NCBI GenBank assembly: GCA_947507965.1
Contig: CANNQU010000003.1
Location: 1 to 64,000 of the forward strand
Source of the DNA: Bacteroidota bacterium
GTDB lineage: Bacteria; Bacteroidota; Bacteroidia; UKL13-3
DNA length: 64,000 nt
Direction: 5' to 3'
The position numbers and the translations under genes are program-made. The notes beneath the pieces were generated by a model, which worked only from the letters and a program-made list of their open reading frames with translations, made no database searches and was not told the origin of the DNA. Within the stretch, counting starts at the first letter, position 1; the number at the start of each line of letters is the position of its first letter. Below are positions 35,494 through 43,212 of the stretch, piece after piece.

Positions 35494-36264
35494 CTATTTA
35501 AAGATTCCGGATAGATTTATTGCGATACCTAAGTCGAAGAAAAAAGATTGGAAACTGGCTTTTACATTTTTCCCTTGATATGAATTGGGTCCACCAGCGA
35601 TACCACTTAAATCTTCCGGTAAATACAGTAGCGCATTTTTGTTATTAGAACCTTTCCCGTAATCGCTCATCTCAATGATGCCCGACATCGGACACCATCT
35701 TACCGATGACGAAATGGCAACAGGACCAATTAATTGAAACGCTTTCACCCCAAGGCTGCCAGAGAAACCGAACCCATGATAAATTCCATTCAATATGCCA
35801 TCGTTTCCAATACTCTTATATCCATCTCGATATTTTATGCCGGAAGTAAGCACGGCACTAGCGTAATACACCCCGAAGAAACCAGCAATACCATTATTAT
35901 CCTGGATAACGCCTCCCCCAAAATCAGCCCCCCAGGATCGCTGTGTGAGGTAAAACTCGCGAGTGTAATATTCGTTTATTTGTGATGCAGCGTAGGCTGA
36001 AATTTTATGTTGATAATATCCCATGAAGATGCCTTCTTTGAACCACCAGTCGGCGTTTATAGCCCATCCGGTGCAGCTACCGAAATTAGGCAGTTTCGAT
36101 TTATTTGTTGGATTGGCATTATTATAGGAAGTGACAAATTTCTCAAAGGAAGACCCTTTTGTTGTTCCAACCTTACCTGAAACGCCAATCATCAAACTCC
36201 CTAACTGGGCATTGGTATTAAGCATAAAGAGGGTGATCCCAAAAAGCAATACGAGTTTCTTCAT
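35494..36264 (-). CDS. Exported unknown 256-aa protein of the duplicated cassette (copy A)
   Basis: Signal peptide MKKLVLLFGITLFMLNTNAQ. The mature protein is glycine- and aromatic-rich (GYYQHKISAY, GADFGGGV) with KYRDGYKSIGNDG, SVRWCPMSG and LPEDLSGIAG, collinear with the copy-B protein. It may be an outer-membrane beta-barrel or surface protein. Middle gene of the cassette, 15 bp after its upstream neighbour, identical to the copy-B spacing. Confidence 0.78.
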   Translation of the reverse strand: MKKLVLLFGITLFMLNTNAQLGSLMIGVSGKVGTTKGSSFEKFVTSYNNANPTNKSKLPNFGSCTGWAINADWWFKEGIFMGYYQHKISAYAASQINEYYTREFYLTQRSWGADFGGGVIQDNNGIAGFFGVYYASAVLTSGIKYRDGYKSIGNDGILNGIYHGFGFSGSLGVKAFQLIGPVAISSSVRWCPMSGIIEMSDYGKGSNNKNALLYLPEDLSGIAGGPNSYQGKNVKASFQSFFFDLGIAINLSGIFK

Positions 36265-36279
36265 GATTTGTTTTTTAAA

Positions 36280-36939
36280 TTATTTTCCAATATTTAATAA
36301 AAAAGCCAACGTAACATTGTTGGGCTTGAAATCATAAAATGTTTTTATTGCATCATTGGCAAAGGTAATCTCGCCAATTCCAAAATGGTAGGTAGCTCGA
36401 AGGCGAATTAACTTTCCAAAATGTCGTTCAAGGATAAAGCAGAAGCTTGGATTGTTAGGTAATCCGAATATGGTAATGGGCGTGCCATAGTCATACGTCC
36501 ATTTGGTGGCACTAAAGTCTGCTATTTTACCGCGCTTCATCATCACATTTAAGTTCGACATATTAAAACCAGCACCAAGCCCCCAGTTTTCATATATCAC
36601 TCCCGCATCAAAAACAAGTTCATTCATTCGAGTTTTAATGGAGAGTTTATATTTTTCATTTGTTGAGTTAAGGTATTCGGAGGTGAAAATATTTTGTTTT
36701 TTATTCCAAGCTAAGCTTATCCAATAGGCATCGTCTTCTATTCGATATCCCAAAAAGATACCTTTAAAAAAATTATTATAATGGAAGTTTGCATGATAAA
36801 CTTGGTTATAATAATACATGGTAGATTGGGTGTTTGCTATTGATGGAACATATATTCCTCCCTGATATCCAATAACAAAACCAGCTTTAGAAGAGATGCA
36901 AAAGAAGGTGATAAGACCCAGGGTAAAAAGTAGTTTCAT
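36280..36939 (-). CDS. Exported barrel-like protein of the duplicated cassette (copy A)
   Basis: 219 residues. Signal peptide MKLLFTLGLITFFCISSKA, then GFVIGYQGGIYVPS, HANFHYNNFFKGIFLGYRI, NIFTSEYLNS, LERHFGKLIRLRATYHFGIG and the terminal strand NVTLAFLLNIGK. The pattern fits a small outer-membrane beta-barrel. It is homologous over its length to the 34310-34960 product. First gene of copy A, with its own promoter. No family recognised. Confidence 0.78.
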   Translation of the reverse strand: MKLLFTLGLITFFCISSKAGFVIGYQGGIYVPSIANTQSTMYYYNQVYHANFHYNNFFKGIFLGYRIEDDAYWISLAWNKKQNIFTSEYLNSTNEKYKLSIKTRMNELVFDAGVIYENWGLGAGFNMSNLNVMMKRGKIADFSATKWTYDYGTPITIFGLPNNPSFCFILERHFGKLIRLRATYHFGIGEITFANDAIKTFYDFKPNNVTLAFLLNIGK

Positions 36940-36966
36940 CTTTTAGCAGGAATGATTAGCTAAGAG

Positions 36967-36974
36967 CAAAGTTA
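36967..36974 (-). promoter_or_regulatory. Putative promoter -7 box of cassette copy A
   Basis: The minus strand reads TAACTTTG, an exact TAnnTTTG match 27 bp before the ATG at 36939, the same octamer as in copy B. A weaker TTGG about 18 bp upstream may serve as -33. Confidence 0.6.
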
Positions 36975-37005
36975 ATGCTTATAGCGGTACTTCCAACCCC
37001 GTGTT

Positions 37006-38565
37006 TTAGGGCATTTCGTAGGCTACCATCACACTTCCAAAAGCCGGAATGAAAAGTTGATATGCCTGCAAACGCGAAATATGGTTTAGTGAAATGATTT
37101 TTTCAATTCCATTTTTTGTAGATAAGAGGCTTAGGTCTATTCCCGATTCCAAATTTTTTAAATTATGGATGATAAGATATTTTTTGTTGCCAATTTCTCT
37201 TCCATACATTAGAAATCCGTCCTTATGTATGAGTGAAAGGGTTAGCATACCATTGGCTAGTACCTCATCACTATTGCGTAAATGAATTAAATTTTTATAT
37301 ACATGGTAAATAGAATTTGTGTCGGCTATTTGTTCAGAAAGTCGTGCCGTTGTTTTGTTATGATAATTGGGCTCCCAGGTACTATTTGCTTCGTCGTTGG
37401 TTTGCCACAAAAAAGGTTCACGAATGTGTTCGTCGGGTTTTGGGCCATACATTCCTAATTCATCGCCATAATATAAATAAGGGGTGTAGGGCAGGGTAAA
37501 TAAAATGGCAGCAGCTTGCTTTGCTTTGTCTATATTGCCTTCCACCTCATCCATGATACGGGGATTATCATGGTTTGAAAGAATGAGGGCATCGCTAAAC
37601 ATTGGATTATGACGGTCGTAATTTTTATAGGCCTCCAGAAGTTTGGTGGTCATTAAATCTTTTTCTTCTTTGAGAGAAGCCTTAATATTAAACCAACAAT
37701 CGAAATTGAATCCTGCATTTAATCCCGCCTTAAGGTAAGGTGCAATTAAGGTGTCGCCTCCCCACATTTCTCCTACGATATAAAAATCAGGTTTTACTTT
37801 TCGTAGAGTTGTTGAGAACTGTTTCCACCACTCATAGTTTTTATTCCTTTCGGCGTAAGGATAAATATGGCTTGCCGCATCGAGCCGGTAGCCATCAATA
37901 TTACATTCCTTAATCCAGTAAATGGCCGACTCAATGATTTGAGAACGAACGATGTTGTTATCATAATTTAAATCAGGCATCCCTCTCCAGAAATAGCCAT
38001 AATACTTTTCCGATCCTTTAGCATGGTCGTCGAGCCAATGCCAGTGTTCGGGTTCTTTGTTCCAAAGGGTACGATCACTACTCCAGTAGTAATAGTTTTT
38101 ATAGGCAGCATTTCCTTTTGCTGACTCTTTAAACCATTCATGTTCAGAACTTGTGTGATTGGCTACAAAATCCAAGATGATCTTAATGTTAACCTTGTGT
38201 GCTTCTTCAACGAGCTGTTTTAACTCGGCCAAAGTGCCACATTCAGGATCAATTGCATAATAGTTCGTAATATCATATTTATGATACGTTGGTGATTCAA
38301 AAATAGGAGTGAGCCATATGGCTCCAATTCCTAAATCTTTCAAATACGGAAGTTTCTTTCGAATACCATTTAAATCGCCTTTACCATCGCCATTACCATC
38401 GGCAAACGACCGAGTGAAAACCTGATAAACCACCTGATTGGGAAACGTCGCATGAAGCCATTTTTCTGATGACGTTTGATTCTTATTTTCCAATTTTTGC
38501 GACATCATGATTTTCAATGGCAATACCATTATAAGCGTAATAAATACAGTATAATAGGTTCTCAT
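37006..38565 (-). CDS. GH13 alpha-amylase (SusG-like role), Sus operon end
   Basis: 520 residues from the ATG at 38565. The track start at 38730 runs into the upstream gene and across its terminator. A signal peptide (MRTYYTVFITLIMVLPLKIMMSQ) without a lipobox predicts a periplasmic or secreted enzyme. GH13 regions: DFVANHTS, GYRLDAA (nucleophile D229), IVGEMWGG (acid/base E266), SNHDNPRI (D333). QVFTRSFADGNGDGKGDLNGI places it in the alpha-amylase / oligo-glucosidase group; the trehalose synthase branch is less likely with an export signal. Placed after the Sus genes, it would cut starch oligosaccharides, but an intervening terminator suggests partly separate expression. Confidence 0.92.
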   Translation of the reverse strand: MRTYYTVFITLIMVLPLKIMMSQKLENKNQTSSEKWLHATFPNQVVYQVFTRSFADGNGDGKGDLNGIRKKLPYLKDLGIGAIWLTPIFESPTYHKYDITNYYAIDPECGTLAELKQLVEEAHKVNIKIILDFVANHTSSEHEWFKESAKGNAAYKNYYYWSSDRTLWNKEPEHWHWLDDHAKGSEKYYGYFWRGMPDLNYDNNIVRSQIIESAIYWIKECNIDGYRLDAASHIYPYAERNKNYEWWKQFSTTLRKVKPDFYIVGEMWGGDTLIAPYLKAGLNAGFNFDCWFNIKASLKEEKDLMTTKLLEAYKNYDRHNPMFSDALILSNHDNPRIMDEVEGNIDKAKQAAAILFTLPYTPYLYYGDELGMYGPKPDEHIREPFLWQTNDEANSTWEPNYHNKTTARLSEQIADTNSIYHVYKNLIHLRNSDEVLANGMLTLSLIHKDGFLMYGREIGNKKYLIIHNLKNLESGIDLSLLSTKNGIEKIISLNHISRLQAYQLFIPAFGSVMVAYEMP

Positions 38566-38622
38566 ATCGAGTGTGAAGTTAAAATAAATATCCAACCTCG
38601 ACGAACGGGTTTGCAGAATAAC

Positions 38623-38660
38623 AAAAAAAAGTCTTCCTGCATTGCAGAAAGACTTTTTTA
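38623..38660 (-). terminator. Terminator between the CBM/T9SS gene and the GH13 gene
   Basis: Inverted repeat AAAAAAAGTCTT-CCTGC ... GCAG-A-AAGACTTTTTT with short A/T-rich flanks on both sides, about 20 bp past the stop codon at 38678. It may act in both directions. Confidence 0.75.
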
Positions 38661-38677
38661 ATAGATGATTTATCGAA

Positions 38678-40375
38678 TTACTTAATACTAAGTTTCTCGG
38701 TAGCACGGGTATTGTTACCCATAATGTCAACGATATAAATCCCGGTTGGCAAGTCGCCTTTCGTGATGGTTAATTTACCTGTAATATCCGTGTAAGAACG
38801 TACCAGTTTACCAGTAACGTCGATGATATTTACGGAGTACGAACCAGTACCTAATTCAATAGAGGTGGTGTTGGTCATTGGATTTGGAAACATACGGAAA
38901 CTTTCATTTCTGCCATTATAGCTAATAGCTGAGATGCCTTTCGTGCATTTACCAAATACATAATAAATGGTTGATGCTCCTGCAGGACGAGCATAAACGC
39001 GTTGGTAACCGATACCTGAAGGTGATAAACAAGTTCTTCCCGCAGCAGCAGTATCATACACTTCGTCGGCAGCGTCATTAGCAAAATTGTAGTAGATGGT
39101 TCCAGGGCAAATAGAGTCGATAGAAACTTGATATGCTTTACCACCGGTATTCGGTACTGCTGCCATTTCTATTTTACCTCCTGTTGCTCCTTTAAGCCAT
39201 GAATTACTTCCTCTGCCTACCAAGTATATTTTAGTTCCTGGAGTAATTGTAGTTCCTGCGAAATCAACTTTAAACGTAACTTTCGAAGATGCCGGCGGAG
39301 CTGTACATGTGGTATTTTTACCAAAGCAATTCACAGGCAAGGTAGAAGTAGCTACAATATTTAAGGCACGATTACCACTTGAAATCCATCCGATTTGTTC
39401 CCAACTTACCACACCTTTACTCCAAACGCGATATTTGTAATCGATAGATGTACCGCTATCAAATGCATTTATGGTTAGGCTATAAACGCTGGTAGCACCA
39501 ACTTTTGCCATTTTTTGTCCTGGATTACCCCAGTTGCCTAACAAAGCGTGTCCACCGGTTACATCTACTGAGTCAATGGTTCCACAAGCAATTTCTTCTG
39601 CAATATCGGTGTTAAAGGTTACATTGTATTTTGGAAGGTTTAATACACAATTTGCACATTCGCTGAAACATATTGGAGTTAAAACGAGAGCTGAAGTAGT
39701 TACGGCTAATACACGGTTACCACCAGAAGGTGCGCAGCTTCCCGGTACACTTTCCCAACCACCTGTGCCATTTTTGAATTTGTATTCGTAGTTGCCTGCT
39801 GAAAGCCACATTTGACCTTCATAAACTTTACCGCTTGCATCTAAATTTAGCAATTGCGATTTATCACTCCAGCCATTGAAAGCACCGGCTGCCAAAACTC
39901 CTGCAGGATCAATGCTGGCTGCTTTTGCCATATTTACACGTACACGAACATATTGTTTGTTGTATCCGAATGACGAGAAAGCTGCTGAAGACAGACCTTG
40001 CCAAGAAACTAAAATAGTATCTTTCGATTTAGTGGTATCCACGGTAAACCAACGATTTCCGTTTCCTCCGCCTACCTGAGCGTCTGTTGGAACATTTTCT
40101 GCATTTCCGGCAGCTGAATTCCAGTCGGTGCCATTAATGAATTTGTACTCCACTTTCCCCGGGGTGGTGGTGGTGAATGAATAATAGTAAACTTGTGTTG
40201 TAGGGATATTTGCTAATGCTGTTGTTGATGGGCTCCACGACTGGAAACTACCGGCAATATGCATTCCATTGGCATGAACAGTTTGTCCGGTCATATCAAC
40301 TGCAAATAAAATTGTTGTGGCATTTGCAAGGTTTAGAAATGCAATAGCACTTAATAAAAGTAAAAAACGTTTCAT
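38678..40375 (-). CDS. Multi-domain starch-binding protein with T9SS sorting domain (SusE/F position)
   Basis: 565 residues. Signal peptide MKRFLLLLSAIAFLNLANA, with no lipobox Cys. Four CBM/E-set-like repeats follow (about 22-120, 125-225, 245-350 and 360-470). The repeats share strands such as GSFQSWSP / GAFNGWSD / ALLGNWGN, YEYKFKNG-type aromatic strands and a GGNR or SGNRxL ending; this is the pattern of starch-binding CBM20/CBM48-like modules. The last 80 residues (FRMFPNPMTNTTSIEL ... LPTGIYIVDI) are a type A T9SS sorting domain. It sits where SusE/SusF lipoproteins sit in Bacteroides, so it should hold starch at the cell surface, but it is routed by T9SS instead of by lipid anchor. Confidence 0.9.
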   Translation of the reverse strand: MKRFLLLLSAIAFLNLANATTILFAVDMTGQTVHANGMHIAGSFQSWSPSTTALANIPTTQVYYYSFTTTTPGKVEYKFINGTDWNSAAGNAENVPTDAQVGGGNGNRWFTVDTTKSKDTILVSWQGLSSAAFSSFGYNKQYVRVRVNMAKAASIDPAGVLAAGAFNGWSDKSQLLNLDASGKVYEGQMWLSAGNYEYKFKNGTGGWESVPGSCAPSGGNRVLAVTTSALVLTPICFSECANCVLNLPKYNVTFNTDIAEEIACGTIDSVDVTGGHALLGNWGNPGQKMAKVGATSVYSLTINAFDSGTSIDYKYRVWSKGVVSWEQIGWISSGNRALNIVATSTLPVNCFGKNTTCTAPPASSKVTFKVDFAGTTITPGTKIYLVGRGSNSWLKGATGGKIEMAAVPNTGGKAYQVSIDSICPGTIYYNFANDAADEVYDTAAAGRTCLSPSGIGYQRVYARPAGASTIYYVFGKCTKGISAISYNGRNESFRMFPNPMTNTTSIELGTGSYSVNIIDVTGKLVRSYTDITGKLTITKGDLPTGIYIVDIMGNNTRATEKLSIK

Positions 40376-40418
40376 ATAGATTGAAAATTAAAAATTTAAG
40401 TGGTAAATATACAAATAA

Positions 40419-41279
40419 TTATTTGCATTCAAAATATTTCGGATCATTATTTCCTACACTTCTATCAATTCCGCCATTATAGTTTTGGCGTCGAACGATA
40501 AATTGGGCCGAAACAATGGTTTTCCCAGAGGGCACTCCAAAGAACTCTCGAGGAATCATGGTAAGCTTAAACTGCCCTGAAAATTGTCCTTCCGTAATTT
40601 TTGTCATCTTTAAACCCGGCACGGTTCCAACATCAAAAAAGCCTGCTTTTTCTAAAAAAGTAGTATCACTGAGGGTTATTTTAGCATATAGATAACAGTC
40701 GTTGGCATCAAGATTTCGCATGGCTACGTTACGTTCTACCGGGTTATTATACATTACGGTTACAATTTCATCGGTAAAGGCGCACTTGGGTAGAGTATAA
40801 ATCGTATCCCTTTCAATAGGTGCTAATACTTTAATATTTAAGTCTTCGGTTTTTAGGTCGGGGGCACCATATCCGCCACCATCTTTAGGTTTTACCAAGA
40901 AGGAGATTCCTTTGGCGTAAACATCGCCTTGCGAAACACCATAAAAATCGGTAGGAATCATCTCGTAATAGTAAACCTTGGGTCCTTTCGTAGGGTCGGC
41001 GGTTAATTTTAAATTGTCGTTCGAGTTTTTCCAGGGCTGTGTGCCGGTACCATTCACATTGGCGTCGTTGGCCGGCAGCTCCCGTGGATTCCAAGTCCAC
41101 ATATAAAATGGACCGGTGAGACCGGCCAACGATGGATTGGTTACTTTCGATAAATCGACATAGATTCGGCAAACCGATCGAACATCGGTGGTTGGCCCAG
41201 GTTCAATCCAAGCAGCTTGGGCATTGGTATTAATAATTGCAATGATGCAAAGTGAAATAAACAGAATAAACTTTTTCAT
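40419..41279 (-). CDS. Exported two-repeat protein of the Sus operon, unknown function
   Basis: 286 residues. Signal peptide MKKFILFISLCIIAIINTNAQA. Two homologous halves of about 120-130 residues: the first has YYYEMIPTDFYGVSQGDVYAKGISFLVK, the second LTMIPREFFGVPSGKTIVSAQFIVR. Each half looks like a beta-sandwich, possibly carbohydrate binding given its neighbours. There is no lipobox and no obvious T9SS tail, so it may be periplasmic. It lies between the small lipoprotein and the CBM protein, with 26- and 43-bp gaps. I do not recognise the family. Confidence 0.8.
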   Translation of the reverse strand: MKKFILFISLCIIAIINTNAQAAWIEPGPTTDVRSVCRIYVDLSKVTNPSLAGLTGPFYMWTWNPRELPANDANVNGTGTQPWKNSNDNLKLTADPTKGPKVYYYEMIPTDFYGVSQGDVYAKGISFLVKPKDGGGYGAPDLKTEDLNIKVLAPIERDTIYTLPKCAFTDEIVTVMYNNPVERNVAMRNLDANDCYLYAKITLSDTTFLEKAGFFDVGTVPGLKMTKITEGQFSGQFKLTMIPREFFGVPSGKTIVSAQFIVRRQNYNGGIDRSVGNNDPKYFECK

Positions 41280-41305
41280 CTTCTTAACTTTCTAAATTTT
41301 AATAA

Positions 41306-41800
41306 TTACAATCGTACAAACTCCCATATATAAGAGTAGGCTATATTTTTAACTCCCTTTTTGAAATAATAGAATGACTTTTTCAATTTCAAGCTAGCAT
41401 CCGTAGGTCTGATGGTGCTTCCTAAAAGGAAGGTGTCTTTTACATTATTGGAATAATTGATTCGAATAGAAGTAGGATAACTATTATTATCAAAACTCCA
41501 GGTTCCACTGCCTGTTCCAAAATAGTTTTTCACGGTTCCGCTCGTCACGGCCGTAAAGTTAGTTTCTGTAAACGTAATGGTTGGCAGGGTTTTGGTTTTA
41601 TAGAAATCAGTGATGTCCAGCTTATCAGGAGAGGTAGCTGCCTCATCAATAACATAAGCATGACTCAAAATCCAAGTTGCCTGAAGCCCTTGCATTTTGC
41701 TGGGTTCATTGCCAATATCGTTGAACTTCTTTGGACGGCACGAAAATGTACTAATGGATAATAGTAAAAAGAAGACAGAAAATTTTAAGATACGTTTCAT
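41306..41800 (-). CDS. Small lipoprotein of the Sus operon (DUF5004-like)
   Basis: 164 residues. Lipoprotein signal ending STFSC (Cys21). The mature part opens with LQATWILSHAYVIDEA, has a lipocalin-like feel (TITFTETNFTAVTSG, GTGSGTWSFDNN) and ends IAYSYIWEFVRL. Short lipoproteins of the DUF5004 type often follow susD in Bacteroidota starch loci, and I assign this one on that pattern only. It lies 12 bp downstream of susD and should be co-transcribed. Confidence 0.75.
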   Translation of the reverse strand: MKRILKFSVFFLLLSISTFSCRPKKFNDIGNEPSKMQGLQATWILSHAYVIDEAATSPDKLDITDFYKTKTLPTITFTETNFTAVTSGTVKNYFGTGSGTWSFDNNSYPTSIRINYSNNVKDTFLLGSTIRPTDASLKLKKSFYYFKKGVKNIAYSYIWEFVRL

Positions 41801-41812
41801 GATATTTTTTAA

Positions 41813-43198
41813 TTAATTGCAACCCCCTTCAGGGTTCATTTGAAATCCTTTAATAGTACTTTCTGATGCAGGAAATTGTAAGGTTAATCCGTTACAGTTC
41901 CACGGGGCGTTTCGAATACGAACATTAAGTTCACCTTTTGCACCCATGCGTTTGAGCTGTTGTACACGATCGCCTTCCATTGACATCTCTAGGCGTCGTT
42001 CCATGCGAGCCGCCACTTTTATTGTTTCGGCGCCACTGCCGAAGGATATGTTTTGTGAGATTCCACCAAAAGCTCTAGATAGAATTGAATTAACGTCGGT
42101 GATAGCAACCGATAGGTTAGTGTTTGTTTCTGCTAATGCTTCGGCTCGCATAAGTAACATATCGGTTAGGTAAAGAACAGGGATGTTAAAGTAATTCGAA
42201 TCAAATTTTAAAGAACGAAACCCCCCTACGCAAGGTGCATAGTAAACGCTTCGCTTGTCCCCTGTTCTTGATGTGGCTTCGGCATACAGGTTGGCAGAAA
42301 CGCCAATCTGAGGTTGATTTGAACCGACATCATGGTAGTTTCCACGGATATCACCCGATTTTTGATCATTGTTTGCCGACTTAATATAGAAGATCATTTC
42401 TTTTTTGGCACCTACCGAGTTGTCGTAAATATTGACACTATCGGCGAGCCCAAATTTACCTGAGTTTACAATGTCATTCACTTGTGTAATTACCCCGGCA
42501 AAATTATTCATCTGGAAATATACTTTAGCCAATAAGGCTTTGGCTGCGTATTTCGTTGCATTGGTATTATTCAAATTGATTTCAGCTAAATCAGGAATAG
42601 CTTCTGTTAAATCTTTGATTATGAAATCATAGGATTCTTTACAGGTACTTCTCTTGGTTACTTCGGGAAGTGAATTTTTGCGTAATGGAACACCTAAATG
42701 CGAATTGTCGGTGGTAAAGCCGTAAGGTTGAGCAAAATATCGAACAGCTGTAAAATGACCCAGTGCTCTCATGAATTTTGCTTCGGCGATCATGCGTGCT
42801 TTTTCCGAAGCAGTAAAATCAGGAACAATATCAATAAAATCTAAAACCGTATTCGCCTTGTAAATTATTTTATACATATCGCCATAAAAACCACCAATAG
42901 AAGTGTTAAAAAAGATGGTTGCTCGATTATATACCTCATTATAATCGTTGTTCGATTTGGGTGCAATTACGTTGTCGGATAATAACTCGCCATAATATTG
43001 CACCCTTCCGTTAAACAAGTTAGAAATATTGTCGTAGCCGGCATTGAGTACTTCTTGTACATCCGATGGTTTTTTCAAAGCATCAGCTTTTCTAACTTGT
43101 GTGGGGTCGTTTGGATCGACATCAAACATTTTTTTACAGCTAAAGAAAGCCGTAAGCAGTAAAAAAGAGCCTATTAAATATAGTGTGTTACGTTTCAT
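41813..43198 (-). CDS. susD: SusD/RagB family outer-membrane lipoprotein
   Basis: 461 residues. Lipoprotein signal MKRNTLYLIGSFLLLTAFFSC (Cys21) followed by KKMFDVDPNDP. SusD features: an N-terminal helix-rich region with ARMIAEAKFMRALGHFTAVRYFAQPYG, VPLRKNSLPEVTKR and a C-terminal domain with LYLTDMLLMRAEALAE and RRLEMSMEGDRVQQLKRMG. It caps SusC and captures glycan at the cell surface. It follows susC by 14 bp. At 461 aa it is somewhat shorter than Bacteroides SusD (about 550). Confidence 0.95.
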   Translation of the reverse strand: MKRNTLYLIGSFLLLTAFFSCKKMFDVDPNDPTQVRKADALKKPSDVQEVLNAGYDNISNLFNGRVQYYGELLSDNVIAPKSNNDYNEVYNRATIFFNTSIGGFYGDMYKIIYKANTVLDFIDIVPDFTASEKARMIAEAKFMRALGHFTAVRYFAQPYGFTTDNSHLGVPLRKNSLPEVTKRSTCKESYDFIIKDLTEAIPDLAEINLNNTNATKYAAKALLAKVYFQMNNFAGVITQVNDIVNSGKFGLADSVNIYDNSVGAKKEMIFYIKSANNDQKSGDIRGNYHDVGSNQPQIGVSANLYAEATSRTGDKRSVYYAPCVGGFRSLKFDSNYFNIPVLYLTDMLLMRAEALAETNTNLSVAITDVNSILSRAFGGISQNISFGSGAETIKVAARMERRLEMSMEGDRVQQLKRMGAKGELNVRIRNAPWNCNGLTLQFPASESTIKGFQMNPEGGCN

Positions 43199-43212
43199 GT
43201 GGTAATAATTAA

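Larger units (their letters stand above)
33087..36974 (-). repeat. Tandem duplication of a three-gene envelope cassette
   Basis: Two direct copies, each with promoter, barrel-like gene, 253-256-aa gene and 142-aa lipoprotein gene in the same order, strand and spacing (about 15 bp between genes 1 and 2; 7 or 17 bp between 2 and 3). Copy A covers 35058-36974 and copy B 33087-34994. The proteins are paralogous but divergent (conserved motifs scattered over the full length), so the duplication is old. Confidence 0.85.

Noticed and set aside
33087-36974. CRISPR-like or IS-mediated origin of the repeated region
   Set aside because: The repeats are whole genes of divergent sequence, with no short spacer-repeat pattern, no transposase and no terminal inverted repeats at the copy borders.
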